The position numbers and the translations under genes are program-made. A DNA stretch of 64,000 bases. It comes from JAICQM01 sp963781555. GTDB taxonomy: Bacteria; Chloroflexota; Limnocylindria; QHBO01. The stretch spans positions 62,001 to 126,000 of the forward strand of contig CAWAGB010000005.1 in the NCBI GenBank assembly GCA_963781555.1, in the 5' to 3' direction. Below are positions 25,860 to 34,794 of this stretch, one piece after another (the first letter of the stretch is position 1; every line of letters starts with the position of its first letter). Below the pieces are notes generated by a model that was not told where the DNA came from, ran no database searches, and saw only the letters and a program-made list of their open reading frames with translations.

Positions 25860-27125
25860 ATGGCGCTGCAGCACGCAGGGCCCCGCGCACCCTCGCCGGT
25901 GCTCGACGGCGCCGCGCTGCGCGCCGATTTCCCGGCCTTCGACCGGCCGACTCGCGGCGGGCAGCGGCTCGCCTTCCTGGACTCGGCGGCCTCGTCGCTG
26001 AAGCCGCGCAGCGTCATCGACACGCTGGCCGACACCTACGCACACCACTACGCCAACGTCCATCGCGGGCTCTACGAGCTGAGCGAGGACGCGACCCAGC
26101 GCTATGAGCTCGCCCGCCGACGGCTGGCGCGCTTCATCGGCGCCTCGTCTTGGCGCGAGGTGGTCTTCGTGCGCAACGCGACCGAGGCGATCAACCTGGT
26201 CGCCTTCAGCTGGGGTCGCGCCAACCTCGGCCCCGGCGACCTGATCCTGGCCACCCAGATGGAGCACCACGCAAACCTGGTGCCGTGGCAGCAGCTTGCC
26301 GCGTCGACCGGCGCGGCGCTCGAGTTCGTGGCAATCACCGACGACGGCTGCCTGGACCTCGACGACCTGCGGGCGCGCCTGGCGCGCGGCCCGAAGCTGC
26401 TGGCCGTCGGCCACGTCAGCAACGCCCTGGGGACCATCAACCCGGTCACCGAGATCGCCGCCCTGGCCCACGCCGCCGGGGCCCTGGTCATGCTGGACGC
26501 CGCGCAGAGCGTCCCGCACCTGCCGGTGGACGTGGCGGCGCTGGATGCCGACTTCCTGGCGCTCTCCGGCCACAAGATGCTTGGACCATCGGGCATCGGC
26601 GCACTGTGGGCGCGGCGCGACCTGCTCGACGCCATGCCGCCATTCCTGACCGGCGGCAGCATGATCAGCCGCGTCACGCTCGCGGCGACGGAGTTCAACG
26701 AGTCGCCGTGGAAGTTCGAGGCGGGAACGCCGGCGATAGCGGAGGCCATCGGCCTGGCCGCGGCCATCGACTACCTGGACGCGCTCGGCATGGATGCCGT
26801 GCGGGCGCATGAGCGGGAGATGTTCGTCGACGCGTGGGCCGCGCTCGGCGAGATTCCCGGCCTGCGACGCCTCGGCCCGGCAGACCCGGACCGCCACCTG
26901 GCGGTCATCAGCTTCGTCCTCGACGGCATCCATCCCCACGACGTGGCCACGGCCCTGGACGTGGAGGGCGTCGCGGTGCGCGCCGGCCACCACTGCGCAC
27001 AGCCGCTCATGGACCGCTACGACCTGCCAGCCACGACGCGCGCCAGCTGCTACGTCTACAACGACCATGACGACATCCAGCGCCTGGTCGCCGCCATCCG
27101 CGCCACCCAGCGCCTGTTCGCCTAG
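25860..27125 (+). CDS. sufS: SufS, cysteine desulfurase
   Basis: 421 residues. A PLP enzyme that takes sulfur from cysteine. The PLP Lys is in LSGHKMLGPSGIG, His stacking and substrate residues in TQMEHHANLVPWQQL, and the persulfide Cys in VRAGHHCAQPLMDRY, the group II (SufS) pattern. Start ATG 25860 gives the usual N-terminus; ATG 25794 would add 22 residues and overlap sufC. Both ATGs happen to be in an ACCGATG context. Confidence 0.95.
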   Translation: MALQHAGPRAPSPVLDGAALRADFPAFDRPTRGGQRLAFLDSAASSLKPRSVIDTLADTYAHHYANVHRGLYELSEDATQRYELARRRLARFIGASSWREVVFVRNATEAINLVAFSWGRANLGPGDLILATQMEHHANLVPWQQLAASTGAALEFVAITDDGCLDLDDLRARLARGPKLLAVGHVSNALGTINPVTEIAALAHAAGALVMLDAAQSVPHLPVDVAALDADFLALSGHKMLGPSGIGALWARRDLLDAMPPFLTGGSMISRVTLAATEFNESPWKFEAGTPAIAEAIGLAAAIDYLDALGMDAVRAHEREMFVDAWAALGEIPGLRRLGPADPDRHLAVISFVLDGIHPHDVATALDVEGVAVRAGHHCAQPLMDRYDLPATTRASCYVYNDHDDIQRLVAAIRATQRLFA

Positions 27126-27129
27126 GCCG

Positions 27130-27528
27130 ATGGACAACCTGTACCGCGACTTCATCCTCGAGCACTACCGCGAGCCGCACAACAAGGGCGTCCTGGAGCG
27201 CTACGACCTAGCCTTCGCCGACGCCAACCCGACCTGCGGGGACGAGCTGTCGATGACCCTCCAGCTCGACGCCGCGCACCAGCGCGTGACCGATGTCGCC
27301 TTCGACGGACGCGGCTGCGCCATCAGCCAGGCCGCGGCCAGCCTGCTCACCGACGAGCTGCGCGGGAAGACGGTCGCCGAGCTCGCCGAGCTCGCCGCGA
27401 GCGACGTGGTGGTGAGCCTGGGCGTGCCCATCGGTCCGGCCCGCATGAAGTGCGCGCTGCTCGCCTGGAAGGTGCTGCAGGGAGCGGTGCGCGGTGACCG
27501 CATCGCGTGGCCCGAGGAGGCGCTGTGA
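27130..27528 (+). CDS. sufU: SufU, sulfur transfer protein
   Basis: 132 residues. The NifU-N/IscU fold with zinc/sulfur ligands in NPTCGDELS (Cys and Asp), GRGCAISQAAASLL and MKCALLAWK. It accepts persulfide from SufS. Five bases separate it from sufS, and its stop overlaps the next start. Confidence 0.95.
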   Translation: MDNLYRDFILEHYREPHNKGVLERYDLAFADANPTCGDELSMTLQLDAAHQRVTDVAFDGRGCAISQAAASLLTDELRGKTVAELAELAASDVVVSLGVPIGPARMKCALLAWKVLQGAVRGDRIAWPEEAL

Positions 27529-28643
27529 GTGGCGTCCGCTCCGTCGACACGGCGGAGGCGCTGCGCCTTGCCGCTGACGGACGGCGGATCATCGACGTCC
27601 GGGAGACGTACGAATGGGACGCGGGCCACATTCCGACCGCAACCCACATCCCGCTGGGGGAGTTCGCGGCGCGCATCGCCGAGGTGATGGGCGACCGCTC
27701 GACGCCGATCCTGCTGCACTGCCAGTCGGGCGCCCGCTCCGGACGCGCGGGACAGCTCCTCGTCCAGCTCGGCTATACCGATGTCGCCAACCTCGCCGCC
27801 AGGATCGACGAGTGGCGCGCGGCCGGCGGCGCGTGGGACGCCCCGCGCCCCCTCCTCAGCGACGCCGAGCGGGCACGCTACAACCGCCAGATCCTCCTCC
27901 CCGAGATCGGCGAGACCGGACAGCGCCGGCTGCTCGACAGCCGCGTCCTGCTGGTCGGCGCCGGTGGCCTCGGCTCGTCCGCGGCCCTGTACCTGGCGGC
28001 GGGCGGCATCGGGACCATCGGCATCGTGGACGGCGACACGGTGGACGTCTCCAACCTCCAGCGCCAGGTGCTGCACCCGTCTGATCGGCTCGGCAGCCCG
28101 AAGACGGAGAGCGCGCGGCAGACCATCAACGCCCTGAATCCCGCGACGGAGGTGGTCGAGCACCCCGAGTGGCTCACGGCGGACAACGCGGACCGCCTCA
28201 TCCACGGCTACGACCTGGTCATCGACGGCAGCGACAGCTTCGAGACGCGCTACGCCATCAACGACGCCGCGGTCCGTGCCCGCATCCCGGTGATCCACGG
28301 TTCGGTCTATCGCTGGGAGGGGCAGGTCACCGCCCTCGTGCCCTTCGCCGGCCCCTGCTACCGCTGCCTGCACCCCACGCCGCCGCCGCCGGAGCTGGCG
28401 CCGGTGTGCAGTGTGGCGGGCGTGCTGGGCGTCCTTCCGGGCATCATCGGCCTGCTGCAGGCAAACGAGGCGATCAAGCTCCTGCTGGGCGTCGGCACGC
28501 CCCTCGCCGGCCGGCTCGTGACGTTCGACGCCCTGGCGACGACGTTCGACGAGCATGGCATCGCGCGCGACCCTGCGTGCGTGGCCTGCGGCGAAGCGGT
28601 CGCGCCGGTGCCCGCGTCGGTGCCAGCGCGGGCAAGCGGCTAG
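27525..28643 (+). CDS. rhodanese-MoeB/ThiF fusion (E1-like sulfur-carrier activating enzyme)
   Basis: 372 residues. A rhodanese domain comes first (about 1-105): RRIIDVRETYEWDAGHIPTA and active-site LLHCQSGARSGRA. A MoeB/ThiF domain follows: nucleotide loop VGAGGLGSSAALYLAAGG, VDGDTVDVSNLQRQVLH, IDGSDSFETRYAIND, zinc cysteines in CYRC and CVAC, and the Cys of PVCSVAGVLG. This order is the reverse of the common MoeB-rhodanese fusion. It would adenylate and thiolate a ubiquitin-like carrier such as ThiS, MoaD or CysO, but no such small protein is in the window. GTG 27525 overlaps the sufU stop. Confidence 0.9.
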   Translation: MSGVRSVDTAEALRLAADGRRIIDVRETYEWDAGHIPTATHIPLGEFAARIAEVMGDRSTPILLHCQSGARSGRAGQLLVQLGYTDVANLAARIDEWRAAGGAWDAPRPLLSDAERARYNRQILLPEIGETGQRRLLDSRVLLVGAGGLGSSAALYLAAGGIGTIGIVDGDTVDVSNLQRQVLHPSDRLGSPKTESARQTINALNPATEVVEHPEWLTADNADRLIHGYDLVIDGSDSFETRYAINDAAVRARIPVIHGSVYRWEGQVTALVPFAGPCYRCLHPTPPPPELAPVCSVAGVLGVLPGIIGLLQANEAIKLLLGVGTPLAGRLVTFDALATTFDEHGIARDPACVACGEAVAPVPASVPARASG

Positions 28644-28647
28644 GCGG

Positions 28648-29097
28648 ATGGCCCCGGGTTCGGCGCCGCCCGGACTGCTCCTCCCCCGCGCGGCAGCCGA
28701 GGCGATGCTCGTCCACGCCCGAGCCCAGCTGCCGAACGAGGCGTGCGGGCTGCTTGCCGGCCATCGCGAGGCGGACGGCCGGGCGTGCGGCACGGCCTTC
28801 CACCCGGCCCGCAACATCGAGGCCTCGCCCTCGCGCTACAACATCCATCCGGAGGACCTGGTGCGCATCGTGTTCGCGATCGAGGCAGCGGGTGAGGACC
28901 TGGTGGCCATCTTCCACTCGCACACCCGCACCGCGGCGGAGCCGTCGGCCATCGACCGGCGCACGGCGCGCTACGACCTGCCGTTCTACCTGGTTGCCAG
29001 CCTGACAGCCCCTGACGCGCCGCCGGAGAGTGCCCTGCGCGCGTGGCGCATCATGGGCGGGCACTCGTTCGAGGTGCCACTCCGCGTCGAAGGCTGA
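28648..29097 (+). CDS. JAMM/MPN+ (M67) metallopeptidase
   Basis: 149 residues. The zinc site HSHTRTAAEPSAID fits H-x-H-x7-S-x2-D exactly, and the upstream catalytic Glu is in NEACGLLAG. Family members such as Mec cleave the bond between a ubiquitin-like sulfur carrier and cysteine, finishing a CysO-type cysteine synthesis. Position directly after the E1-like gene supports that role, though the carrier itself is not seen here. It ends the nine-gene operon and converges with the next lipoprotein. Confidence 0.88.
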   Translation: MAPGSAPPGLLLPRAAAEAMLVHARAQLPNEACGLLAGHREADGRACGTAFHPARNIEASPSRYNIHPEDLVRIVFAIEAAGEDLVAIFHSHTRTAAEPSAIDRRTARYDLPFYLVASLTAPDAPPESALRAWRIMGGHSFEVPLRVEG

Positions 29098-29100
29098 GGC

Positions 29101-29763
29101 CTATGGTGCGGCGGTCTCGACGACCGTGGCGCGAGTCAGGTCGATGACCACGTCGAGTCCGGGCGACCCCTCCTCGCCACCCGAGCGGTAGGCGGCCCGG
29201 AAGAACCCGATGCGGGGCGGGAGCAGCCACGCCGCCGCGGTCAGCGCCAGACCGTCCAGCATCTCGGGCTGCAGCGCATCGCGAGCGACGCGATCCAGGA
29301 TGGCGTCGATCCCCGCGGGGTATCCGTGCAGGTCGGCGGCGAGGAGCTCGACGGCGCCGCTCGCCGGGACCACGCCGAACGCGTAGAGGTCCGCACCGGC
29401 AGCACCGGCGGGAGCGCCGCTCACCTCGACCGTGCATCGCTCCGGCCCGCACGAGCCGCCGACCAGGAGCGAGGGGTACGGGCGCCCGTCGTAGGTCCAG
29501 ATCGCCGCCGCCAGCGCGCGCGTCACCTGAGCGGTCTCGATCTGATCCGGCACACCGCCCGGACGACGCGAATCGCGCATCGCGGCAAGGACCTGGTCCG
29601 CATCGTATGGGCGGCCGGTTGTCGGGAGTGAGATGGCCGGGCTGGCCGATCCGCTTGGCGTCAGCGGAAGGCTGCGGGACGGGGACGGATCCGGTGCCGG
29701 GCAGGCGGTCGTCATGGCGGCCAGCGCAACGAGGGCGATAGCCGCGCGCCAGCGGGTCGTCAT
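29101..29763 (-). CDS. lipoprotein of unknown function
   Basis: 220 residues. A lipoprotein signal ends in LAAMTTAC, followed by a Pro/Ser-rich spacer (PAPDPSPSRSLPLTPSGSAS). The globular part starts near residue 50 (RPYDADQVLAAMRDSRRPGG) and contains SCGPERCTVEVSG, probably a disulfide. No family is recognised. Its start overlaps the stop of the S8 protease (ATGA), so the two are co-expressed; it might be an inhibitor, chaperone or substrate-binding partner of the protease. Confidence 0.6.
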   Translation of the reverse strand: MTTRWRAAIALVALAAMTTACPAPDPSPSRSLPLTPSGSASPAISLPTTGRPYDADQVLAAMRDSRRPGGVPDQIETAQVTRALAAAIWTYDGRPYPSLLVGGSCGPERCTVEVSGAPAGAAGADLYAFGVVPASGAVELLAADLHGYPAGIDAILDRVARDALQPEMLDGLALTAAAWLLPPRIGFFRAAYRSGGEEGSPGLDVVIDLTRATVVETAAP

Positions 29764-32700
29764 GGCACGCGGACGGCGGACGACTCCGCGATCCAGAGCC
29801 CGGCCCAGATGCCACCGGTCACGTACACCATGCGGCGCCCGTTGATCACCGCGCCGCCCGCGATGGGCACTGTCGCGGCCGAGGCCAGCGTCGCCGACCT
29901 CGCGGAGAGGGCGGACCCGTCCGCAGCGTAGCGGTAGCCGGTCGTCGTGCCGGCGGAGATCGACGCACGCGATCCGCCCGCCCCTTCGAGGTCGGCGAGT
30001 CCCGGCAGCCGCACCGCGCTGCTTTCTGGGAGCCAGGTGCCGGCCCAGATGCCATCGACGACGCGGAGGTAGGCGGTGCCATTGATCGTCGCGCGTTGGC
30101 TGGTCGAGGCGCCCGACGTTCCGCTGATGGTTCGCGTGCGGCTGCCCACCACCGATCCGTCAGCCGCGAATTGGCGCCCGGTGTGGGTCCCCCCGTTGAC
30201 CACGAAGCGACGCGCGGGATCGAACGACGACTCGACGAAGACAGCGCCGATCGAAGCGGCCGGCGACTCGCGGACCCACAGGCCGATCAGCATCCCGTTG
30301 CGGACGTGGAGCCAGCGGCCGGGCTGGCCGACCAGCGTGGCACGGGCGTCGACGCTGGCGAGCGTGGTCGCCGAATACGTGACGGACCGACGTCCGGTGA
30401 CCGCGCCCGTCTCGTCGAATCGGTAACCGACATGCGAGCCCGGGCTGAGGCGGATCGATGTGCCGCCAGGCAGCGCGACGCTGCCGGGGCTGCGTGCAGC
30501 CGCGACCGTGAAGGTCCACCTGGTCGCTGTGAGGGCGTTGCCCGCGGCGTCGTGAATGCCTGACGTCGTGTCGACCCGGTAGGTCCCGGCGGCCAGGGGT
30601 GCGTGAGGCACGAGCGTCGCGGTCCGGCTGCTCGCCGCGTATGACACGCCAGCTGCCACGTTGGCGCCGCCCACAGCATGCAGCGTGAACGAGGCGCTCG
30701 AGAGGCCCGCCACGGGCTCGTCGAAGGTGACGGTCACCGGCGCCGCGGGCGGGATGAATGCTGCCCCGGGCCCGGGGCCCTGCGCCGTGATGCGTGGTCG
30801 CGTCGTGTCGCCGCCCCACTTCGTCCACGCCAGGCCGTAGCGCTCGGACGGGGCGTCGAAGCGCGTCTGGAGCACCTCGACGACGGCCGTCCCGGTCGAG
30901 CGCGCCGTGAATTCGATGCTTTCGTGGGCGTTGTCGAAGGTATACGACCCGACCACGGTGCCGTCCGGATGCCGGACCCGGAGGTCCAGGTCGGCGGTGA
31001 GGGTGTCGCCGGTCATCGACGTTCCGCTCCCGCTCGTGTGGCTGTTCCACGCGAGGGCAACCTTCACCGTCTGCCCGGCCACCACGGCGATGCCCCGGCT
31101 CAGCGCCTGCCCGTCGCTGACCGAGCCGAACTGGTAGCCGCCATACGTCCCGTCACCGTTGACCAGCGCGCGGTTCGACCACAGCGCGGACACGGTGCCC
31201 ACGCCCTCGTGGTCCGCATTGACCGAACCATCGGGCATCCGGATGTGCCGGATGGCGCCGGCCATGACGAGCGCGCGAGTCGCTTCGGGCCAGCTGGCGA
31301 GCGTCGGGGCACGGGCGATGAGCTGCGCGGCGATCCCCGACACGATGGGCGTGGCGACGCTCGTGCCGCTGGCCGCAAGCCCGTTGGCGGTGCGGACGTT
31401 GACCGCCGGGGCAGAGACATTCGGCTTGTTGAAGTCGCCATGCGCATTCCACGCGGTCCCCGGCGGATCCGCGAAGTTCGCGCCGTTCGAGCCGGGCACA
31501 TACCACAGCCGATCGTCGCTGCGGCTGACGGTGCCACGGTCGTCAGTGCCGCCGACGGTGAGCACGTTCCATCCCGTCCCCGGCGAGCCGACGTTCCAGC
31601 TCCCGGTGTTCACGTAGTTTCCGGCCGCAGAGACTGCCAGGCGACCGTCGACGAACGAGAGCGAGTCGAAGTAGCGCCGCGCCTCCTCGGCGCCGGTAGC
31701 GGTGTCCTGGACGAGGCTGGTGTTGACGATGTCGGCGTCACCGCCCGCCGGCGAAACGGCCCAATCGGCGGCGCGGATCACGGCGCGGTCGTAGGAGAGT
31801 GACGGTGTGTAGCCGCCCGTCCCAGCGCTGACGATGATCGCCCCCGGCGCGACACCCGCGTACGACGTGGCATGGCCGGCGATCGCGCCCGCCACCCAGG
31901 TCGGATGGTCGAACGTGCTGCCGCCGGTGTACGCCAGCGTTCCGGAGGTGCTGTAGGAGGCTGCGACGCGGCCGGAGAGGTCGCCGCCCCCGCGGACGTT
32001 GTGGTACTCGACCACCGCCACCCGCACGCCGCTGCCCAAGTCGCCTGACCCGCCCGTCCAGTTCGCGTCAACGGTCGGTCCGGCGCTGGACATGGCCGGG
32101 GACCATGATCCCTCGAGGCCGAGGGTGTCGATGGCGGCGTCTTCGGCGATGTCCGCGACGCGGGCGGCCGGCAGGTCGATGAACACCAGCGGTGCCGAGG
32201 TGCTCGCGTAGCCGATGCTCCCGCCGGCGGCCCGCACGCGCCCTGCGAAGGCCGCCTGCACGGCTGCGTACGCCGTGCGGCGGGCCTCCCAGAGCTCGCC
32301 GCGCAGCAACCGCGCCGCCGCGAGATCGTCGACCAAGGGGCGACCGTCGATCCATGTCACGTCCGGGTGCCGCGCGATGACCGCCGCCTCGGCGGGGACG
32401 ACGTCGACATCGAGCCACACGGCAACCGGAAGGTCGTGGCCCGCATGGGCGGCCGCGACGGCGGACCGCAACGGGGCGTCCGCCTTGGCCGCCATGGCGG
32501 AGCGTACGGCAACAGCCCCCGCGCCCCGCGACGCCAGCAGCTCGGGACCTCCCACCGAGCCGTCGGCGGCCCGGTAGACGGCCCGGATTGATCCGGTGCG
32601 GCTGTTCACGAGCTTGCCTGCCCACAGCGTGTCGCCGGAACCGGGCAGGGACATGCGGCGCTCGTAGGCGAGCTGCCAGTCATCGGTTGCGCCGCCCTCG

Positions 32701-32843
32701 CTGGCGCTGAGGTAGGCCCGCGCGGCGTCGATGGGTGCGCTCGCGCTCGACTGTGCCGGCATGCCGAAGACGCCGCTCGCGGCCAGGCAAGCCGCCAGGA
32801 GCAGCCTCGTGATCGATCGTCGGACGCGCACGCTCGTTGCCAT
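29760..32843 (-). CDS. large secreted S8-like subtilase, Glu at the catalytic Asp position
   Basis: 1027 residues. Signal peptide at 1-33, pro-region, then the peptidase at about 265-520. The Ser motif SGTSVATP (S495), His in DHPTWVAG (H313) and oxyanion Asn in SAAGN (N409) fit subtilases. Where DTG is expected the sequence is VAVVEYHN, so Glu279 replaces Asp. A proprotein-convertase-like beta region follows, then a Big_5-type Ig domain (about 710-805), then three repeats of about 75 residues each, with GYRYAADGS and IWAGLWIAESSAV elements. It is likely an extracellular protease or cell-surface binder. The start is ATG 32843 in GACCGATG. Confidence 0.8.
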   Translation of the reverse strand: MATSVRVRRSITRLLLAACLAASGVFGMPAQSSASAPIDAARAYLSASEGGATDDWQLAYERRMSLPGSGDTLWAGKLVNSRTGSIRAVYRAADGSVGGPELLASRGAGAVAVRSAMAAKADAPLRSAVAAAHAGHDLPVAVWLDVDVVPAEAAVIARHPDVTWIDGRPLVDDLAAARLLRGELWEARRTAYAAVQAAFAGRVRAAGGSIGYASTSAPLVFIDLPAARVADIAEDAAIDTLGLEGSWSPAMSSAGPTVDANWTGGSGDLGSGVRVAVVEYHNVRGGGDLSGRVAASYSTSGTLAYTGGSTFDHPTWVAGAIAGHATSYAGVAPGAIIVSAGTGGYTPSLSYDRAVIRAADWAVSPAGGDADIVNTSLVQDTATGAEEARRYFDSLSFVDGRLAVSAAGNYVNTGSWNVGSPGTGWNVLTVGGTDDRGTVSRSDDRLWYVPGSNGANFADPPGTAWNAHGDFNKPNVSAPAVNVRTANGLAASGTSVATPIVSGIAAQLIARAPTLASWPEATRALVMAGAIRHIRMPDGSVNADHEGVGTVSALWSNRALVNGDGTYGGYQFGSVSDGQALSRGIAVVAGQTVKVALAWNSHTSGSGTSMTGDTLTADLDLRVRHPDGTVVGSYTFDNAHESIEFTARSTGTAVVEVLQTRFDAPSERYGLAWTKWGGDTTRPRITAQGPGPGAAFIPPAAPVTVTFDEPVAGLSSASFTLHAVGGANVAAGVSYAASSRTATLVPHAPLAAGTYRVDTTSGIHDAAGNALTATRWTFTVAAARSPGSVALPGGTSIRLSPGSHVGYRFDETGAVTGRRSVTYSATTLASVDARATLVGQPGRWLHVRNGMLIGLWVRESPAASIGAVFVESSFDPARRFVVNGGTHTGRQFAADGSVVGSRTRTISGTSGASTSQRATINGTAYLRVVDGIWAGTWLPESSAVRLPGLADLEGAGGSRASISAGTTTGYRYAADGSALSARSATLASAATVPIAGGAVINGRRMVYVTGGIWAGLWIAESSAVRVP

Positions 32844-32952
32844 CGGTCTGGTGGTGCCGGTCTCCGTATTACATTGTCACACGGCGACCGGGCAGCAAGC
32901 ATAGTCGTTCGCGCCGAAGCATCGGTATGACCCGGTCGGGTACCCTCTGGCC

Positions 32953-34089
32953 ATGACGATCGCCCAGGGCGATACCGCCCGCTTCACCGATGCCGTGTAC
33001 GCGGATCGCATCAGGCGTGCCGCGGACGCTGCCGGCGAGCGTGGCATCGATGCGCTCCTCATCACGCCGTCGATCGACTACCGCTACCTGGTCGGCTATG
33101 AGCCGCCGCCACTCGAGCGCCTCACCTCGCTGGTGCTCCGACCCGGCCACGACCCGATCCTGGTGGTGCCGCAGCTCGAGGAGCCCCTGGCCGTGCAGGA
33201 GCTGGCCGGCCTGGCCGGCACGCTGGACATCCAGCCATGGTCGGAGGGGTCGGATCCGTACCAGATGATCCGCGGCCTGCTCGCCGGCGCGCGGCGGGTG
33301 GGCGTCCAGGACCAGATGTGGGCGCGCCACGCCCTGCGCTTCCGCGCGGCGCTGGACCCCATGGAGCTGATCGAGGCCGGTCCCGCACTCGCCGCGCTGC
33401 GCCGCATCAAGAGCCCGGAGGAGATCTTTCGCCTGCGGCGTGCCGCGGAGGTCGCCGACACGGTGATGCTGGCCGCCACCGGTACTCCCCTGCCCGGCGT
33501 GACCGAGGCCGAGCTCTCGGGCCGGATCCGGGAATGGCTGGTGCTCTACGGCCACGAGACTCCCGACTTCGCGATCGTCGGCTCCGGTCCCAACTCGGCG
33601 AGCCCGCACCACGCTCCCACGGACCGGGTCATCCGCGAGGGTGACGCGATCGTCCTCGACCTCGGCGGGACCCGCCTCGGCTACTGCAGCGACACCACCC
33701 GCACCGCGTTCTGCGGTGACCCGCCGCGCGAGTTCGAACAGCTCCATGAGACGCTGCGACTGGCGCAGATGGCGGCCTGTGACGCGGTGCGCCCGGGCGT
33801 CACCGCGGCCGAGATTGACCGCGTGGCGCGTGACGCGATCACCGACGCAGGCTACGGCGAGTACTTCATCCATCGCACCGGCCACGGGATCGGGATGGAG
33901 ACCCACGAGGAGCCGTACATCATCGACGGCAACGAGGAGGTCCTCGAGCCAGGCATGGCGTTCAGCGTGGAGCCGGGCATCTACATTCCCGGGACGTGGG
34001 GCGCGCGGATCGAGGACATCGTGGTGGTCACCGAGGATGGCGGCGAGCGCCTCAATACCTCGGACACCGCGCTCTATCTCGTCGGCTGA
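32953..34089 (+). CDS. M24 Xaa-Pro peptidase (PepQ/PepP-like)
   Basis: 378 residues. Creatinase N-domain at about 15-150, then the pita-bread domain with all five metal ligands: VLDLGGTRLGYCSDTT (two Asp), GHGIGMETHE (His), SVEPGIYIPG (Glu) and ARIEDIVVV (Glu). It cleaves dipeptides or peptides before proline in the cytoplasm. TACCCT lies six bases before ATG 32953, so the mRNA may be leaderless. It overlaps the convergent regulator gene by 16 bases. Confidence 0.93.
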   Translation: MTIAQGDTARFTDAVYADRIRRAADAAGERGIDALLITPSIDYRYLVGYEPPPLERLTSLVLRPGHDPILVVPQLEEPLAVQELAGLAGTLDIQPWSEGSDPYQMIRGLLAGARRVGVQDQMWARHALRFRAALDPMELIEAGPALAALRRIKSPEEIFRLRRAAEVADTVMLAATGTPLPGVTEAELSGRIREWLVLYGHETPDFAIVGSGPNSASPHHAPTDRVIREGDAIVLDLGGTRLGYCSDTTRTAFCGDPPREFEQLHETLRLAQMAACDAVRPGVTAAEIDRVARDAITDAGYGEYFIHRTGHGIGMETHEEPYIIDGNEEVLEPGMAFSVEPGIYIPGTWGARIEDIVVVTEDGGERLNTSDTALYLVG

Positions 34090-34733
34090 GGCAGCTCCCG
34101 GTACGAGCTGACCAGCGCCACCAGCACGCCGTCGATCGCCTCGTTGGCCTCGCGGTAGGCGCCGGTCACGTCCGAGATGTCGACCGATCGACGCCGCAGG
34201 TGCGCGGTGATCGCCTCGAGCACCGGCGAGCGGAAGAAGAGGAACGCCTCGACCGTCTCGGCCAGGCTGAGGCCGGCGTCCGAGGCCTCGCGGCCATAGA
34301 GGCCGCCCATCTTCTGCGCCTCCTCCAGCAGCAGCGTGCGCTCGGTGCGCTTCCCGGCCGCCACGTACTCGATGACCAACTGGAACGTGCGCTGGCCCCA
34401 GCGCCGGAAGTCGGCACGCTGTTCGGGGCTCAGCCGCGCCTGCCACGGCTGGCCGGCATAGCCGGTGCGCTGCATGCGGCGATGCACGTCGCCGACGATC
34501 GTCCCCGAGGCGTCGGCAAGCCGCTCGACGTCGTAATGGGTGCGGCGCGGGCTGTTGATCATCGTCTCGAGGCTCGACCGCAGGAAGCGGCGATGGCCGC
34601 CGGGCGTCTGGTAGCTCTGCACCTTGCCGGTATCCGCCCAGCGCCGCATCGTGTCCGGCCCGACTCCCACCAGCTTCGAAGCCGCGCCGAGCGCGAGCCA
34701 GGGATCGTCGCTGGGTGCGGCCTCATCGGTCAA
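34074..34733 (-). CDS. MerR-type HTH regulator
   Basis: 219 residues. The N-terminus holds a MerR/excisionase winged helix: LALGAASKLVGVGPDTMRRW and VQSYQTPGGHRRFLRSSLE. The C-terminal 130 residues are helical (RADFRRWGQRTFQLVIEYVA, EEAQKMGGLYGREASDAG) and show no metal or cofactor motif; they resemble helical ligand or dimerisation regions of actinobacterial MerR-like regulators. TTG 34733 is preferred because GAGGA lies nine bases upstream; GTG 34763 is possible. The target genes are unknown. The adjacent M20 peptidase is on the same strand, 61 bases downstream... of the stop lies on the opposite side, so it may be independently transcribed. Confidence 0.75.
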   Translation of the reverse strand: MTDEAAPSDDPWLALGAASKLVGVGPDTMRRWADTGKVQSYQTPGGHRRFLRSSLETMINSPRRTHYDVERLADASGTIVGDVHRRMQRTGYAGQPWQARLSPEQRADFRRWGQRTFQLVIEYVAAGKRTERTLLLEEAQKMGGLYGREASDAGLSLAETVEAFLFFRSPVLEAITAHLRRRSVDISDVTGAYREANEAIDGVLVALVSSYRELPQPTR

Positions 34734-34794
34734 TGTGGGAAATCCTCGTCGTTGCAGCGGCACGCTTGGCCACGAGGATAGCCCCGGGACGGCG

